Shown: positions 15,301-22,420 of the stretch, piece after piece
Position numbering within the stretch: position 1 is the first letter of the stretch
How the letters are laid out: every line of letters begins with the position of its first letter
From: JBBDRV01 sp040905285
GTDB taxonomy: Bacteria; Bacteroidota; Rhodothermia; Balneolales; Balneolaceae
Assembly: GCA_040905285.1 (NCBI GenBank)
Contig: JBBDRV010000189.1
Span: forward strand, 1 to 22,420
DNA: 22,420 nucleotides
Direction of reading: 5' to 3'
The notes under the pieces: generated by a model
Databases searched by the model: none
Seen by the model: only the letters and a program-made list of their open reading frames with translations
Told to the model about the DNA's origin: nothing
Program-made: the position numbers and the translations under genes

Positions 15301-17000
15301 AGCCCGGTGAGGGAGGAGAATTGCCGGCCCGCAAGGTCTATCCCTGGATTGCCAAGGCAAGGCTTTCAACACCTGGTGTAGGGCTGATATCGCCGCCGCC
15401 TCATCATGATATCTATTCGATTGAAGATCTGGCCCAGTTGATTCACGACCTGAAAAACGCCAACAACAAAGCCCGTATCAACGTAAAACTTGTTTCACTC
15501 GTTGGAGTGGGTACGATTGCGGCAGGTGTATCCAAGGGACGTGCGGATGTGATTCTTATCAGTGGCCATGACGGTGGCACAGGGGCTTCCCCGCAGACCA
15601 GTATCAAGCACGCCGGTCTTCCCTGGGAACTCGGACTGGCGGAAACTCATCAGACACTTGTCCTGAACGATCTGCGAAGCAGAGTTACCCTCGAGACGGA
15701 CGGACAGATGAAGACGGGCCGTGATATTGCCATGGCAGCTCTGCTCGGTGCAGAAGAGTATGGTTTCGGCACCAGCGCTCTGATCACTCTCGGGTGCATC
15801 ATGATGAGAGTATGCCACCTCGACACCTGTCCGGTGGGTATTGCAACACAAAATCCTGAACTGCGCCACCAATACAAGGGTGACCCCCAGCATATTGTTA
15901 ATTTTATGAGGTTTGTGGCGCGGGATTTGCGGGAGCATATGGCAAAACTTGGATTTCGTTCGATAGACGAGATGATCGGACGGACGGATAAGCTGAAACA
16001 GCGAAAAACCACCCACTGGAAAGGCAAATATCTTGATTTGTCACCGATACTGTATCGTCCCGAAGTGGAAGACGGGGTAGGTACACGCCACCTGATCGAT
16101 CAGAAACACGGGCTGGAAAATACCCTGGATATCCAGACCCTTATGGATATCTGTGAACCGGCTCTTGCAAACGGAAAACCGGTAAAAGCCACATTGCCGA
16201 TCAAGAATATCAACCGGGTAGTCGGGACAATTCTTGGTAGTGAAGTTACACGGAAGTACGGACGGGAGGGACTGCCTGAAGATACGATTCAGCTTAAGTT
16301 CCAGGGTTCTGCCGGGCAGAGTTTCGGCGCGTTTGTACCCAATGGAATAACTCTTGAACTGGAGGGTGATGCCAACGATTACTTCGGCAAGGGGCTGTCC
16401 GGGGGGAAACTGATACTCTATCCGGATGCCGGGGCCAAATTCAGGCCGGAAAAAAACATTATTGTCGGAAATGTATCATTTTACGGGGCAACCAGCGGTG
16501 AAGCATATATCCGGGGGATGGCCGGCGAGCGGTTTTGTGTGAGAAACAGTGGCGTAAAGGCTGTGGTGGAAGCGGTGGGAGATCATGCCTGTGAATATAT
16601 GACAGGAGGACGTGTTGTCGTTCTCGGCTCGACAGGTCGTAATTTTGCTGCCGGCATGTCCGGCGGTGTTGCCTACGTGCTTGACCGTGATAACTCCTTT
16701 GAGCATCACTGTAACAGGGAAATGGTTTTTCTTGAGCGTCTTGAGGAGGAAGAGGAAATACGTGAGGTTGAACAGATGATCCTACGCCACGGAGAGTGCA
16801 CGGACAGCAATCTTGCCTGGAAAGTGCTTGCAAAATGGGAGGAGATGGTTCCCCGGTTTGTAAAAGTGCTTCCAAAAGACTTCAAGCGGATGACAGAATC
16901 TATAGAAGAGTCCCGGAAGCAGGGACTTACCGGAGATGATGCTATCATGGAGGCATTTGTGAAGAATAAGGAAGACAAGGCCCGTGCCTCTGAAAACTGA
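12387..17000 (+). CDS. gltB: Glutamate synthase, large (alpha) subunit
   Basis: Transfers the amide nitrogen of glutamine to 2-oxoglutarate, giving two glutamates. The 1537-residue protein has the full domain order. The short propeptide runs to residue 23; Cys24 (HDACGIGF) would be the exposed N-terminal nucleophile of the class II glutaminase domain. The FMN-binding synthase domain starts near residue 889 (GAMSYGSIG) and holds the GGEDPARY and HDGGTGASP motifs. The 3Fe-4S cluster ligands are Cys1137, Cys1143 and Cys1148 (CIMMRVCHLDTCP). The C-terminal beta-helix domain has the GRVVVLGSTGRNFAAGMSGG pattern. The ATG at 12387 is chosen; a second ATG two codons later is possible. It is followed after 136 bp by gltD. 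Confidence 0.98.
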   Translation: MNMEGKNIPRKQGLYNPEYEHDACGIGFVVNIKGKQSNKIVQQALTVLANLEHRGATGSEPNTGDGAGILMQIPHKFLEQDCRGLSIDLPEPGKYGVGMIFFPGEREDRRPCEKIVEKIVKEEGQRVIGWRKVPTDNSSLGKSAIASEPSVRQIFIGRSEDLETDLDFERKLYVIRRRASRAVEEADLEINEKEFFYISSLSSRTIIYKGMLTPKQVEGYYPDLVSAHMESSLALVHSRFSTNTFPSWKLAHPYRYLIHNGEINTMRGNQNWMHARESQFASELFGDDLRKIFPIIQEDGSDSAKFDNCLEFLTLAGRSLPHVMMMMIPEPWEKHESMDEARRAFYEYHSCLMEPWDGPASIAFTDGKMVGATLDRNGLRPSRYYVTRDDTVVLASEVGVLDFPPEEVVQKERLQPGRMLVIDTEEGRIISDEEIKKQISNEHPYRRWLDENLVNFRKVTEKLTYREPELDHGEVVHRQKVFGYTYEDLKINIGPMAENMLQPVGAMGNDAPIAVLSNQPQLLYNYFKQLFAQVTNPPIDPIREELITSTETILGSQGNILTPTPDSCRQIELKTPVLTNEELGQLRELRLSGFKNATIPMLFKAGSGGEGLEKRLEEIFRLADKAIEDGANILILSDRDFDRHNTPIPALLAVGGLHHHLIRIGKRTEVGIVLESGEPRETHHFCTLLGYGVDAVNPYMAYESLFDLIQEGLIENLSYKRAVKGYNKAVVKGIVKVMSKMGISTIKSYRGAQIFEALGISKDVINKYFTWTDSRIGGIGLDTIAREAGMRHEKAYPRVRTNGRVLDEGGQYKWRKNSEYHMYNPETVHTLQFASKTGDYKLYKEYARLVDDQFDPPPALRNLLDFDFSGDPVPIEEVEPIESICKRFKTGAMSYGSIGKETHEALAIAMNRVGGKSNTGEGGEDPARYTPDANGDSRNSAIKQVASGRFGVTSEYLTMGDEIQIKMAQGAKPGEGGELPARKVYPWIAKARLSTPGVGLISPPPHHDIYSIEDLAQLIHDLKNANNKARINVKLVSLVGVGTIAAGVSKGRADVILISGHDGGTGASPQTSIKHAGLPWELGLAETHQTLVLNDLRSRVTLETDGQMKTGRDIAMAALLGAEEYGFGTSALITLGCIMMRVCHLDTCPVGIATQNPELRHQYKGDPQHIVNFMRFVARDLREHMAKLGFRSIDEMIGRTDKLKQRKTTHWKGKYLDLSPILYRPEVEDGVGTRHLIDQKHGLENTLDIQTLMDICEPALANGKPVKATLPIKNINRVVGTILGSEVTRKYGREGLPEDTIQLKFQGSAGQSFGAFVPNGITLELEGDANDYFGKGLSGGKLILYPDAGAKFRPEKNIIVGNVSFYGATSGEAYIRGMAGERFCVRNSGVKAVVEAVGDHACEYMTGGRVVVLGSTGRNFAAGMSGGVAYVLDRDNSFEHHCNREMVFLERLEEEEEIREVEQMILRHGECTDSNLAWKVLAKWEEMVPRFVKVLPKDFKRMTESIEESRKQGLTGDDAIMEAFVKNKEDKARASEN

Positions 17001-17136
17001 TCATTGCCAACGCCCCCCGGAACCGGTTCAGATGCAGATAAAAAAACCTGCGTCACCGGAGTCTGCAGCTTTATTCACGGGATCGCGGCGGAGATAGGAA
17101 GAAATTAAAAGACAAACGATACAAGGACTAAAGATC

Positions 17137-18621
17137 ATGGGTAAACCAACCGGATTCATGGAGTATGAACGAAAATCGACTCCATACAGAAAACCTGAAG
17201 AGCGGGTCAGGGACTGGGAAGAATTCCACGAGGAGCTAACCGAGGAAGAACTTCAGAAGCAGGGTGCCCGCTGTATGGACTGCGGCATTCCGTTTTGCCA
17301 GACAGGCTCTGAATGGAATGGCAAATCCCTTGGCTGCCCGGTTTACAACCTGATCCCCGAATGGAATGATCTCGTATACCGCGGCCAATGGAAAGAAGCC
17401 CTGCAGCGACTGTTGAAAACCAATAATTTTCCGGAATTCACAGGCCGTGTGTGTCCCGCACCCTGCGAAGGATCCTGTGTTCTGGGTATTACGAATCCGC
17501 CCGTGGCAATTAAAAGCATAGAGCAGGCCATTATTGATAAGGGTTTTGAAGAAGGATGGATGCTGCCCGATCCCCCTGATGAGCGTACGGGAAAAACAGT
17601 CGGTGTAGTGGGGTCCGGCCCGGCCGGACTGGCGGCGGCGGCTCAGCTGAATAAAGCAGGGCATACTGTTACCGTATATGAACGGGCTGACCGTATAGGG
17701 GGCCTGCTGACATACGGAATTCCCAATATGAAACTGGATAAATCAGTTGTAAAACGACGTGTCGATCTGATGGCAGCGGAAGGGGTGGAGTTTGTTACGG
17801 ATACGGAGATCGGGGTGGATGTATCCGCTCTCGATCTGCAGGAGAGACACGATGCCCTGATTCTGGCCGGCGGAGCTACAAATCCACGTGATCTCAATAT
17901 AGAGGGACGTGAACTGGAGGGCATACACTTTGCGATGGAATTTCTTCATGCGGACACGAAGAGTCTTCTTGATTCTGCTCATAAAAACAACGACTACATC
18001 TCTGCTGAAGGCAAGGACGTTATTGTGATCGGGGGCGGGGATACGGGTACTGATTGTGTGAGTACAGCGCTGCGTCACAACTGCAAAAGTCTTACCCAGT
18101 TTGAAATAATGCCCAAACCACCGGATGTGCGTTCGGAAAGCAATCCGTGGCCGGAATGGCCCAATATCTATAATCTTGATTACGGCCAGGAAGAGGCAAA
18201 AAAGAAATTCGGGGAGGATCCGCGTAAATACCAGGTAATGACCAGGAAGTTCACCGGCGATGCTGAAGGCAATGTTAAAGAACTTCACACGGTTCTGATA
18301 ACCTGGGAAGAAGATGAAAACGGCCGGATGACTCCCAAAGAGGTCGAGGGTTCTGAAAAAGTATGGAAAGCTGATCTGGTACTGCTTGCCATGGGTTTTC
18401 TGGGTCCTGAAAGTCCTTTACTGGATCAACTTGATGTAACCCGGGATGACCGCAGCAATGCCCGTGCAGAGTTTGAGGAATACGATACAAATGTTGAAGG
18501 GGTATTTGCAGCCGGCGATATGCGCCGGGGACAGAGCCTCATCGTATGGGCTATCAATGAGGGACGCGGGGCAGCACGCGAATGCGACCGCTGGCTGATG
18601 GGAAGTACAGAATTGCCTTAA
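17137..18621 (+). CDS. gltD: Glutamate synthase, small (beta) subunit
   Basis: Supplies electrons to the large subunit: it oxidises NAD(P)H on FAD and passes electrons through iron-sulfur clusters. The 494-residue protein has the N-terminal cysteine set for two 4Fe-4S clusters (Cys46, Cys49, Cys54, Cys67, then Cys106, Cys110, Cys114). It also has the FAD Rossmann motif VVGSGPAG (Gly159 onward), the nucleotide-binding motif VIGGGDTGTDC (Gly299 onward), and the closing AAGDMRRGQSLIVWAINEGR typical of this family, with Asp461 contacting FAD. The ATG at 17137 follows an AAGGA 10 bases upstream. Whether NADPH or NADH is used cannot be told from the motif alone. Confidence 0.97.
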   Translation: MGKPTGFMEYERKSTPYRKPEERVRDWEEFHEELTEEELQKQGARCMDCGIPFCQTGSEWNGKSLGCPVYNLIPEWNDLVYRGQWKEALQRLLKTNNFPEFTGRVCPAPCEGSCVLGITNPPVAIKSIEQAIIDKGFEEGWMLPDPPDERTGKTVGVVGSGPAGLAAAAQLNKAGHTVTVYERADRIGGLLTYGIPNMKLDKSVVKRRVDLMAAEGVEFVTDTEIGVDVSALDLQERHDALILAGGATNPRDLNIEGRELEGIHFAMEFLHADTKSLLDSAHKNNDYISAEGKDVIVIGGGDTGTDCVSTALRHNCKSLTQFEIMPKPPDVRSESNPWPEWPNIYNLDYGQEEAKKKFGEDPRKYQVMTRKFTGDAEGNVKELHTVLITWEEDENGRMTPKEVEGSEKVWKADLVLLAMGFLGPESPLLDQLDVTRDDRSNARAEFEEYDTNVEGVFAAGDMRRGQSLIVWAINEGRGAARECDRWLMGSTELP

Positions 18622-18630
18622 GGATAGGTA

Positions 18631-18667
18631 AAAACCTGTTCCGGGTAATACCGGATTATTTGGTTTT
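18631..18667 (+). terminator. Possible stem-loop after gltD
   Basis: AAAACC (18631-18636) and GGTTTT (18662-18667) can pair, enclosing CCGG (18641-18644) and CCGG (18651-18654), which pair with each other. Internal loops make it weaker than the terminator at 20359. It lies 9 bp after the gltD stop. Confidence 0.3.
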
Positions 18668-18756
18668 ATCGTCATGTTCATTATATATACCATTGAACTG
18701 AAATCAGCTTCTGAACAGGAGTAAATCGTCGTTATTTTAAGCTAAACAGGTCTGAT

Positions 18757-20295
18757 ATGAATAAAAATAATCGTTTTTCCAATCTCCTATGTGTCTTCAT
18801 TGCTCTCCTGCTGGCTGGTGCCGCAGCCGGATGTGAAGAGTCCCCGTCTTCAGAGATAAAGGTCGGGGTCGGAGAAACAGTAATTACTCCGCCTGATCCG
18901 GTGGGTGTTTCGTTGAGGGGATTTGACAGAGGGGGCAATACGGCTACCGGCGTACATGATGATCTGCATTCGAGAAGTATCGTTGTGGAAGACAGGGATG
19001 GAAACACGGTAGTGCTGATAACCGTCGCTCTCATCAGTGTGAGTGAGGAAAACGTGAACGTGATCCGGAATGGCATTCAGGAACAGACGGGGGTCCCTGT
19101 CGAGAATATCATTATTTCTGCCACCCATACCCATTCGGGACCGAGCCTGGGCGATCCGGAAACAAGTTATGCCCGGTTTTTTAATGAAAGGACCATTGAG
19201 AGTGCAGTCCAGGCCTGGGAGAACCGTGAACCGGGGAGAATCGGCTTTGGGTCAACAGATGTGTTGGGATCAGGTGTGAACCGCTCGACCCTGAGGCACG
19301 GTGGGATAATACCGGACCCGGAAGCTGCTGTGATAAAGGTTGAGAAGGCAAACGGCGACCTCATGGGTGTCTTTTTCAATTACGGAAATCATCCCGCCAC
19401 CCTTGATCTTCATAATTTACTGTTTACTGAAGACTGGCCGTATTTTTCAATCAGGGAAATCAAGGAAGAAATCGGGGACGAGGTCATTGTAGGTTATTTC
19501 CAGTCAGCGGAAGGAAATATAAATGTCGGATATTCTGCCGAACTGTCCGCTGTAGGTGCTTATATGTATAATGTGCGTTCCTTTGAATATGCAGAACACA
19601 AAGGGCGTATGGTCAGTGATGCAGTCACTGATATATTGGCTGATATCGAGACCGTCAGCGATCTGGACATACAGGTATCCTTTGATTATTTTGATTTCCC
19701 CAGAAGAACGACCTATCCGTGGACTCATGAGGAAGCGCTCAGCTGGCAGCAGGAAGCACAGGCCAGCCTCGATGAAATGGAGCAGGCGGTCCCCGCCCAG
19801 CCCACAACAGACGAGGAGGCCCGGCAGTGGCAAACACATGCACGGGAACTTGCGGAAAGAGGTGAACTGGATACCCGCAACCTGATCGGGCCCCGGGCGT
19901 TTGATGAATACAAGGTTGATTTGTGGCTGGCCGGACAAGCCGTGAGAATGTCTGAAAGGATCGAACAGCTGCCTGAAAATCCCGATCCGATCCGCATGCC
20001 TATGCAGTCCGTTCGTCTGGGTGATACTGTATTCGTCACGTTTCCGAATGAGGTGTTTTCAGAAATCGGTGTTGCTGTAAAAGAGCAGTCACCTTTTGAA
20101 AAGACATTTATCCTTGGCCTTGCCGGCGGACGGGGAGGATATATTCCCACGGCCGCTGAATACCTGGAAGGCGGCTATGTGGCTAATGGTTCTCCATTTG
20201 CTCCACAGACCGAACAGGTACTTATCGATGCTTCTCTCGAGTTGATAAATCGTGTAGCAGGCAGCGGTATGGACAATGTGGCAGAAAGGAATTGA
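18757..20295 (+). CDS. Lipoprotein of the neutral/alkaline ceramidase family
   Basis: A 512-residue exported protein with a signal peptide and lipobox AAAGC (lipidated Cys26). The rest matches the N-terminal catalytic domain of neutral ceramidases, zinc amidases that split the N-acyl bond of sphingolipids. The zinc site is recognisable: THTHSGP with His124 and His126, His212 in YGNHPATLD, Glu432 in FPNEVFSEIG, and Tyr462 in GGRGGYIPTAAEY. Compared with the well-studied Pseudomonas enzyme it lacks the C-terminal immunoglobulin-like domain and has a shorter catalytic region. Such short lipoprotein versions are common in Bacteroidota, Planctomycetota and Verrucomicrobiota, where the true substrate is unknown. 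The amidase class is supported; ceramide as substrate is only inferred. Confidence 0.8.
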   Translation: MNKNNRFSNLLCVFIALLLAGAAAGCEESPSSEIKVGVGETVITPPDPVGVSLRGFDRGGNTATGVHDDLHSRSIVVEDRDGNTVVLITVALISVSEENVNVIRNGIQEQTGVPVENIIISATHTHSGPSLGDPETSYARFFNERTIESAVQAWENREPGRIGFGSTDVLGSGVNRSTLRHGGIIPDPEAAVIKVEKANGDLMGVFFNYGNHPATLDLHNLLFTEDWPYFSIREIKEEIGDEVIVGYFQSAEGNINVGYSAELSAVGAYMYNVRSFEYAEHKGRMVSDAVTDILADIETVSDLDIQVSFDYFDFPRRTTYPWTHEEALSWQQEAQASLDEMEQAVPAQPTTDEEARQWQTHARELAERGELDTRNLIGPRAFDEYKVDLWLAGQAVRMSERIEQLPENPDPIRMPMQSVRLGDTVFVTFPNEVFSEIGVAVKEQSPFEKTFILGLAGGRGGYIPTAAEYLEGGYVANGSPFAPQTEQVLIDASLELINRVAGSGMDNVAERN

Positions 20296-20358
20296 TTGAT
20301 CAGGCAGAAGACGGGTGACGGGACTGTGTGCCTCCGCCGTTGAACGATTGCAGCTTAT

Positions 20359-20393
20359 AAAAAAGGCCGGGCTGCTTAAACCCGGCCTTTTTT
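20359..20393. terminator. Strong bidirectional Rho-independent terminator
   Basis: AAAAAAGGCCGGG (20359-20371) pairs perfectly with CCCGGCCTTTTTT (20381-20393) around a 9-base loop. It carries a T-run on each strand and lies between the convergent ceramidase-like and amidohydrolase genes, so it can end both. Confidence 0.93.
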
Positions 20394-20413
20394 GTATTTA
20401 AATTATTCTGCTG

Positions 20414-21214
20414 CTAATCCATGTCCAGCATACGCCGTGCGTTGCCTGACCGGATCATCTCTTTGGTCTGTTCATCCGCTTCTTCAAAAGCATACAGGCG
20501 GATAAAGGGAGAATAATAGTCGATAAAAGGTGTTCCGGTTCCGAAAGCCATTTTTTCCGGACCGAACATATCGATCAGATAGGGAAAACTTGCCCCGTTG
20601 AGTCCGGTAATAGGAGTACCGCTCGCCCGCGTAGTGTCAAACAGTATGTCCGCCTGCTCCAGAATTTCACGGGCTTCATCGTTTACCCGGTGTCTGGTAT
20701 CGAGCATCATGTATTTCGCATCGGGTACTTCCCGGACAAGCATGGCAATATCCTCATAATCCAGCTCTTCACTGACATCGAGCCATGAACGCTGACGGAT
20801 GTCCACCATTCGCTGGGGAATGGCCACCGTCATGCCTCGGTCGCGGGCCGCCTCCACAAGTTCTATGCACCGGCTGTCGGTCAGGTCATATTTATGGTAA
20901 AGAGGATACAGGCGAATGCCTTTCATTCCGAGCTGTTCATGACTTTCCTCAAGGGCGCGTTCCCACCAGGGTAGTACGGGATTCATCACAGCGAAGGGGA
21001 TGATACGTTCCCTGAATTCGTCGTTTGCGTTGATCGCTTCATGAAGCTCTCTGTTGCCGAAATCCGAGGCCTTGTAAAAGATGCCGTTGATATTTGCAAC
21101 GACAGCCTGGTCAACACCAAACCGGTTCATTCGCTCTACCAGGGCATCCAATGTGTTTCCGCGTAATTGTCTGAATGGCCAGTGGCCGATATAAGCATTT
21201 ATGTCAATCAACAT
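20414..21214 (-). CDS. Amidohydrolase-2-family protein with altered metal site
   Basis: A 266-residue cytosolic TIM-barrel protein related to the upstream amidohydrolase gene. The start MLIDINAYIGHWPF replaces the family's usual DxHxH with D4-x-N6-x-Y8. The other ligand positions are also changed: AIPQRM (131-136) stands where the partner has MMHAAAP, MMLDTRH (169-175) where the partner has IICGHIGGG, and FGTGTP (224-229) where the partner has FATDVN with its catalytic Asp. The fold seems intact but the canonical metal site does not. It may be a non-catalytic partner or use another mechanism. The ATG at 21214 has an AGGGA 5 bases upstream and overlaps the upstream gene by 11 bp, so I reject a longer frame from 21292. 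No signal peptide is visible. Confidence 0.82.
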   Translation of the reverse strand: MLIDINAYIGHWPFRQLRGNTLDALVERMNRFGVDQAVVANINGIFYKASDFGNRELHEAINANDEFRERIIPFAVMNPVLPWWERALEESHEQLGMKGIRLYPLYHKYDLTDSRCIELVEAARDRGMTVAIPQRMVDIRQRSWLDVSEELDYEDIAMLVREVPDAKYMMLDTRHRVNDEAREILEQADILFDTTRASGTPITGLNGASFPYLIDMFGPEKMAFGTGTPFIDYYSPFIRLYAFEEADEQTKEMIRSGNARRMLDMD

Positions 21215-22166
21215 TATTCCCTGCTGGTTTAAGTAAATTGTTAAAGTTATCGAAGAAGATTTTCTTCCGCTCTTCTTCTGTGAGATCAGCATTCATGATT
21301 TTACCTACGGCTGTTTCGTAATTGACATCGGTGGCAAACACCAACCGGTCTGCGCCCAGATAATCGACAGCCAGATCGATCATTCTGTTATCAGCGACAC
21401 TTCCACTGGTTTCAGCATAGATATTGGGAGCTTCACGAAGCATGTTGATTGCAAATTCCCAGTCACCGCCACCGCCAATATGACCGCAAATGATCATGGC
21501 TTCCGGATACCTTTCACTGACTTCGATAAAATCTTCCGCATTGGAGGTGTTTGTCGGGCTGTCCACCCCGGCAATATGAAATTCCGGCCGCCAGTTTCCC
21601 AAAGGTGCTGCCGCATGCATCATAATCGGTATCTTATGCTCTATACAACGTTCTATGATCGGAAAATAAACAGGATCATTTATCTTGTAGTCATCGTAGA
21701 GCTCTCCCACCATAACCATTCCCTGGTCCACACACCGGTCTATCTCTTCCAGGGATTCCCGGGTGTAACCCGGATTCACGAAACAGGATCCGAGAATCCG
21801 GTCGGGATATTGCCTCATGCCCTCAAGAACCAGATTATTATGTTCACGTATGGATTCGGGATCCCGGCCGCCGAGATTTGATACTGCCGTATAGTTGATA
21901 CCCACGCGTCTGCAGCTTTCGTCGATATCGGCTGCTTTGCGGCTGCTCTCGTTAATGTGATTGTGCAGATCTATTTTCCGGTAGCTTATAGCTTCACGCA
22001 CCAGATCCTTATAGTCGCCCCTTTGAGCGGGTATGGTTCCGGTGGCTGCAGTTGCGCCTAAGGTCTTTACACCCGGAATAGCCGATCCTGCCAGTGCAGC
22101 GGCCCCATATCCGAGAAATCGTCTTCGATTCATACCGACAGATTTTTTTTTGGGTTGATGAGTCAT
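21204..22166 (-). CDS. Tat-exported amidohydrolase-2-family metallohydrolase
   Basis: A 320-residue protein with a twin-arginine signal (MNRRRFLGYGAAALAG, Arg14-16), a hydrophobic stretch and a likely cleavage near residue 40. The mature part is an amidohydrolase-2-type TIM barrel with the complete metal and catalytic set: Asp66-x-His68-x-His70 (IDLHNH), His184 (IMMHAAAP), His229 (IICGHIGGG) and Asp280 (VFATDVN). Members hydrolyse or decarboxylate small ring or carboxylate compounds; the substrate here is unknown. The start at 22166 is backed by an AAGGAG 8 bases upstream, leaving 11 residues before the Tat motif. It is the first gene of a two-gene operon with the altered amidohydrolase. Confidence 0.88.
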   Translation of the reverse strand: MTHQPKKKSVGMNRRRFLGYGAAALAGSAIPGVKTLGATAATGTIPAQRGDYKDLVREAISYRKIDLHNHINESSRKAADIDESCRRVGINYTAVSNLGGRDPESIREHNNLVLEGMRQYPDRILGSCFVNPGYTRESLEEIDRCVDQGMVMVGELYDDYKINDPVYFPIIERCIEHKIPIMMHAAAPLGNWRPEFHIAGVDSPTNTSNAEDFIEVSERYPEAMIICGHIGGGGDWEFAINMLREAPNIYAETSGSVADNRMIDLAVDYLGADRLVFATDVNYETAVGKIMNADLTEEERKKIFFDNFNNLLKPAGNNVD

Positions 22167-22229
22167 TTAATGGTCTCCTTAAATATTATGAGAATAAAAA
22201 AAGGTTTATGCACCCCGGAACATTTTCTC

Positions 22230-22267
22230 GAGGCAACATGCATTATACAGAGGCAACATGCATTATA
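22230..22267. repeat. 18-bp direct repeat (20-bp period)
   Basis: GAGGCAACATGCATTATA occurs at 22230-22247 and again at 22250-22267 with identical sequence. Each copy contains the palindrome ATGCAT and reads TATAATGCAT on the minus strand, so the repeats lie in the probable promoter region of the amidohydrolase operon. Confidence 0.88.
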
Positions 22268-22290
22268 ATACATGAAGTTTAGCCGCAGAA

Positions 22291-22320
22291 AATCTAATCT
22301 CTTGACCTGTAATAGTCAAG
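22291..22320 (-). promoter_or_regulatory. Candidate promoter with overlapping inverted repeat
   Basis: On the minus strand TTGACT (22319-22314), 17 bases, TAGATT (22296-22291) fits a sigma70-like promoter. The same stretch contains a perfect inverted repeat, CTTGAC (22301-22306) and GTCAAG (22315-22320), with an 8-base spacer, which could be an operator. It lies about 125 bp before the Tat amidohydrolase. If the organism uses Bacteroidota-type promoters, the -35/-10 reading may not apply. Confidence 0.35.
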
Positions 22321-22365
22321 TTTGATCCTGAACCTGTGGATCGTACAGGTATTGCCTTAATAGTC

Positions 22366-22420
22366 CTATTGAATAATTATCTCACCTTCTCCTGCCGGCA
22401 CGTCTATGACGACGGCTCCC
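22366..22420 (-). CDS. 3' end of a gene cut by the window edge
   Basis: On the minus strand the last 17 codons before a TAG stop (22366-22368) read GAVVIDVPAGEGEIIIQ. The pattern, valines then D-V-x-x-G-E-G and a closing hydrophobic strand, is common at the end of large secreted hydrolases and glutamine-amidotransferase-like domains. The gene cannot be identified from so little. It is the upstream neighbour of the amidohydrolase operon, with about 200 bp between. Confidence 0.55.
   Translation of the reverse strand, partial: GAVVIDVPAGEGEIIIQ

Noticed and set aside
20785..21003. 72-codon plus-strand frame inside the amidohydrolase gene
   Set aside because: Antisense shadow of a gene whose start is fixed by a good ribosome binding site and gene overlap.

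Overview
The window is about 22.4 kb of ordinary, densely coding bacterial chromosome with moderate GC. No rRNA, tRNA, CRISPR array, phage or complete insertion sequence was recognised. Several traits suggest a Bacteroidota/Rhodothermota/Balneolota-type organism: the compact ccmC-D-E-F order with a CPSKY-type CcmE, weak or absent Shine-Dalgarno sequences before many starts, lipoprotein signal peptides, and a stand-alone biotin carrier protein. This assignment is an inference and cannot be fixed from the window alone.

Left part (1-4700). A minus-strand cluster reads from right to left: a small lipoprotein, a short palindromic MITE-like element, a predicted winged-helix protein, a biotin carboxyl carrier protein and murA. 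The last three overlap and are probably one transcript. Rightward from there come a repeat-rich 376-bp spacer, an exported DUF3108-type protein, and dut, which overlaps the DUF3108 gene by 56 bp and is followed by a likely terminator.

Middle (4800-12000). A major facilitator transporter faces a PH-like/SHOCT membrane protein, with only 4 bp between their stop codons. After a 489-bp spacer full of degenerate short tandem repeats comes the cytochrome c maturation set ccmC-ccmD-ccmE-ccmF, with start/stop overlaps or a one-base gap. Then come truA and a 51-aa protein with a two-CxxC zinc ribbon and one membrane helix. CcmA, CcmB, CcmG and CcmH are not in the window.

Right part (11900-22420). A 460-bp spacer with a strong hairpin leads into gltB and gltD, the two subunits of glutamate synthase. 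Next is a lipoprotein of the neutral/alkaline ceramidase family, closed by a strong bidirectional terminator. Facing it is a two-gene operon of amidohydrolase-2-family proteins. The first is Tat-exported and keeps all its metal ligands. The second overlaps it by 11 bp and appears to have lost most of them. The window ends in the last 17 codons of another minus-strand gene.

I did not find a convincing new multi-gene system. The most unusual items are the MITE-like element whose end supplies a gene's stop codon, the active/degenerate amidohydrolase pair, the small zinc-ribbon membrane protein, and the many unrelated short tandem duplications in the intergenic spaces.
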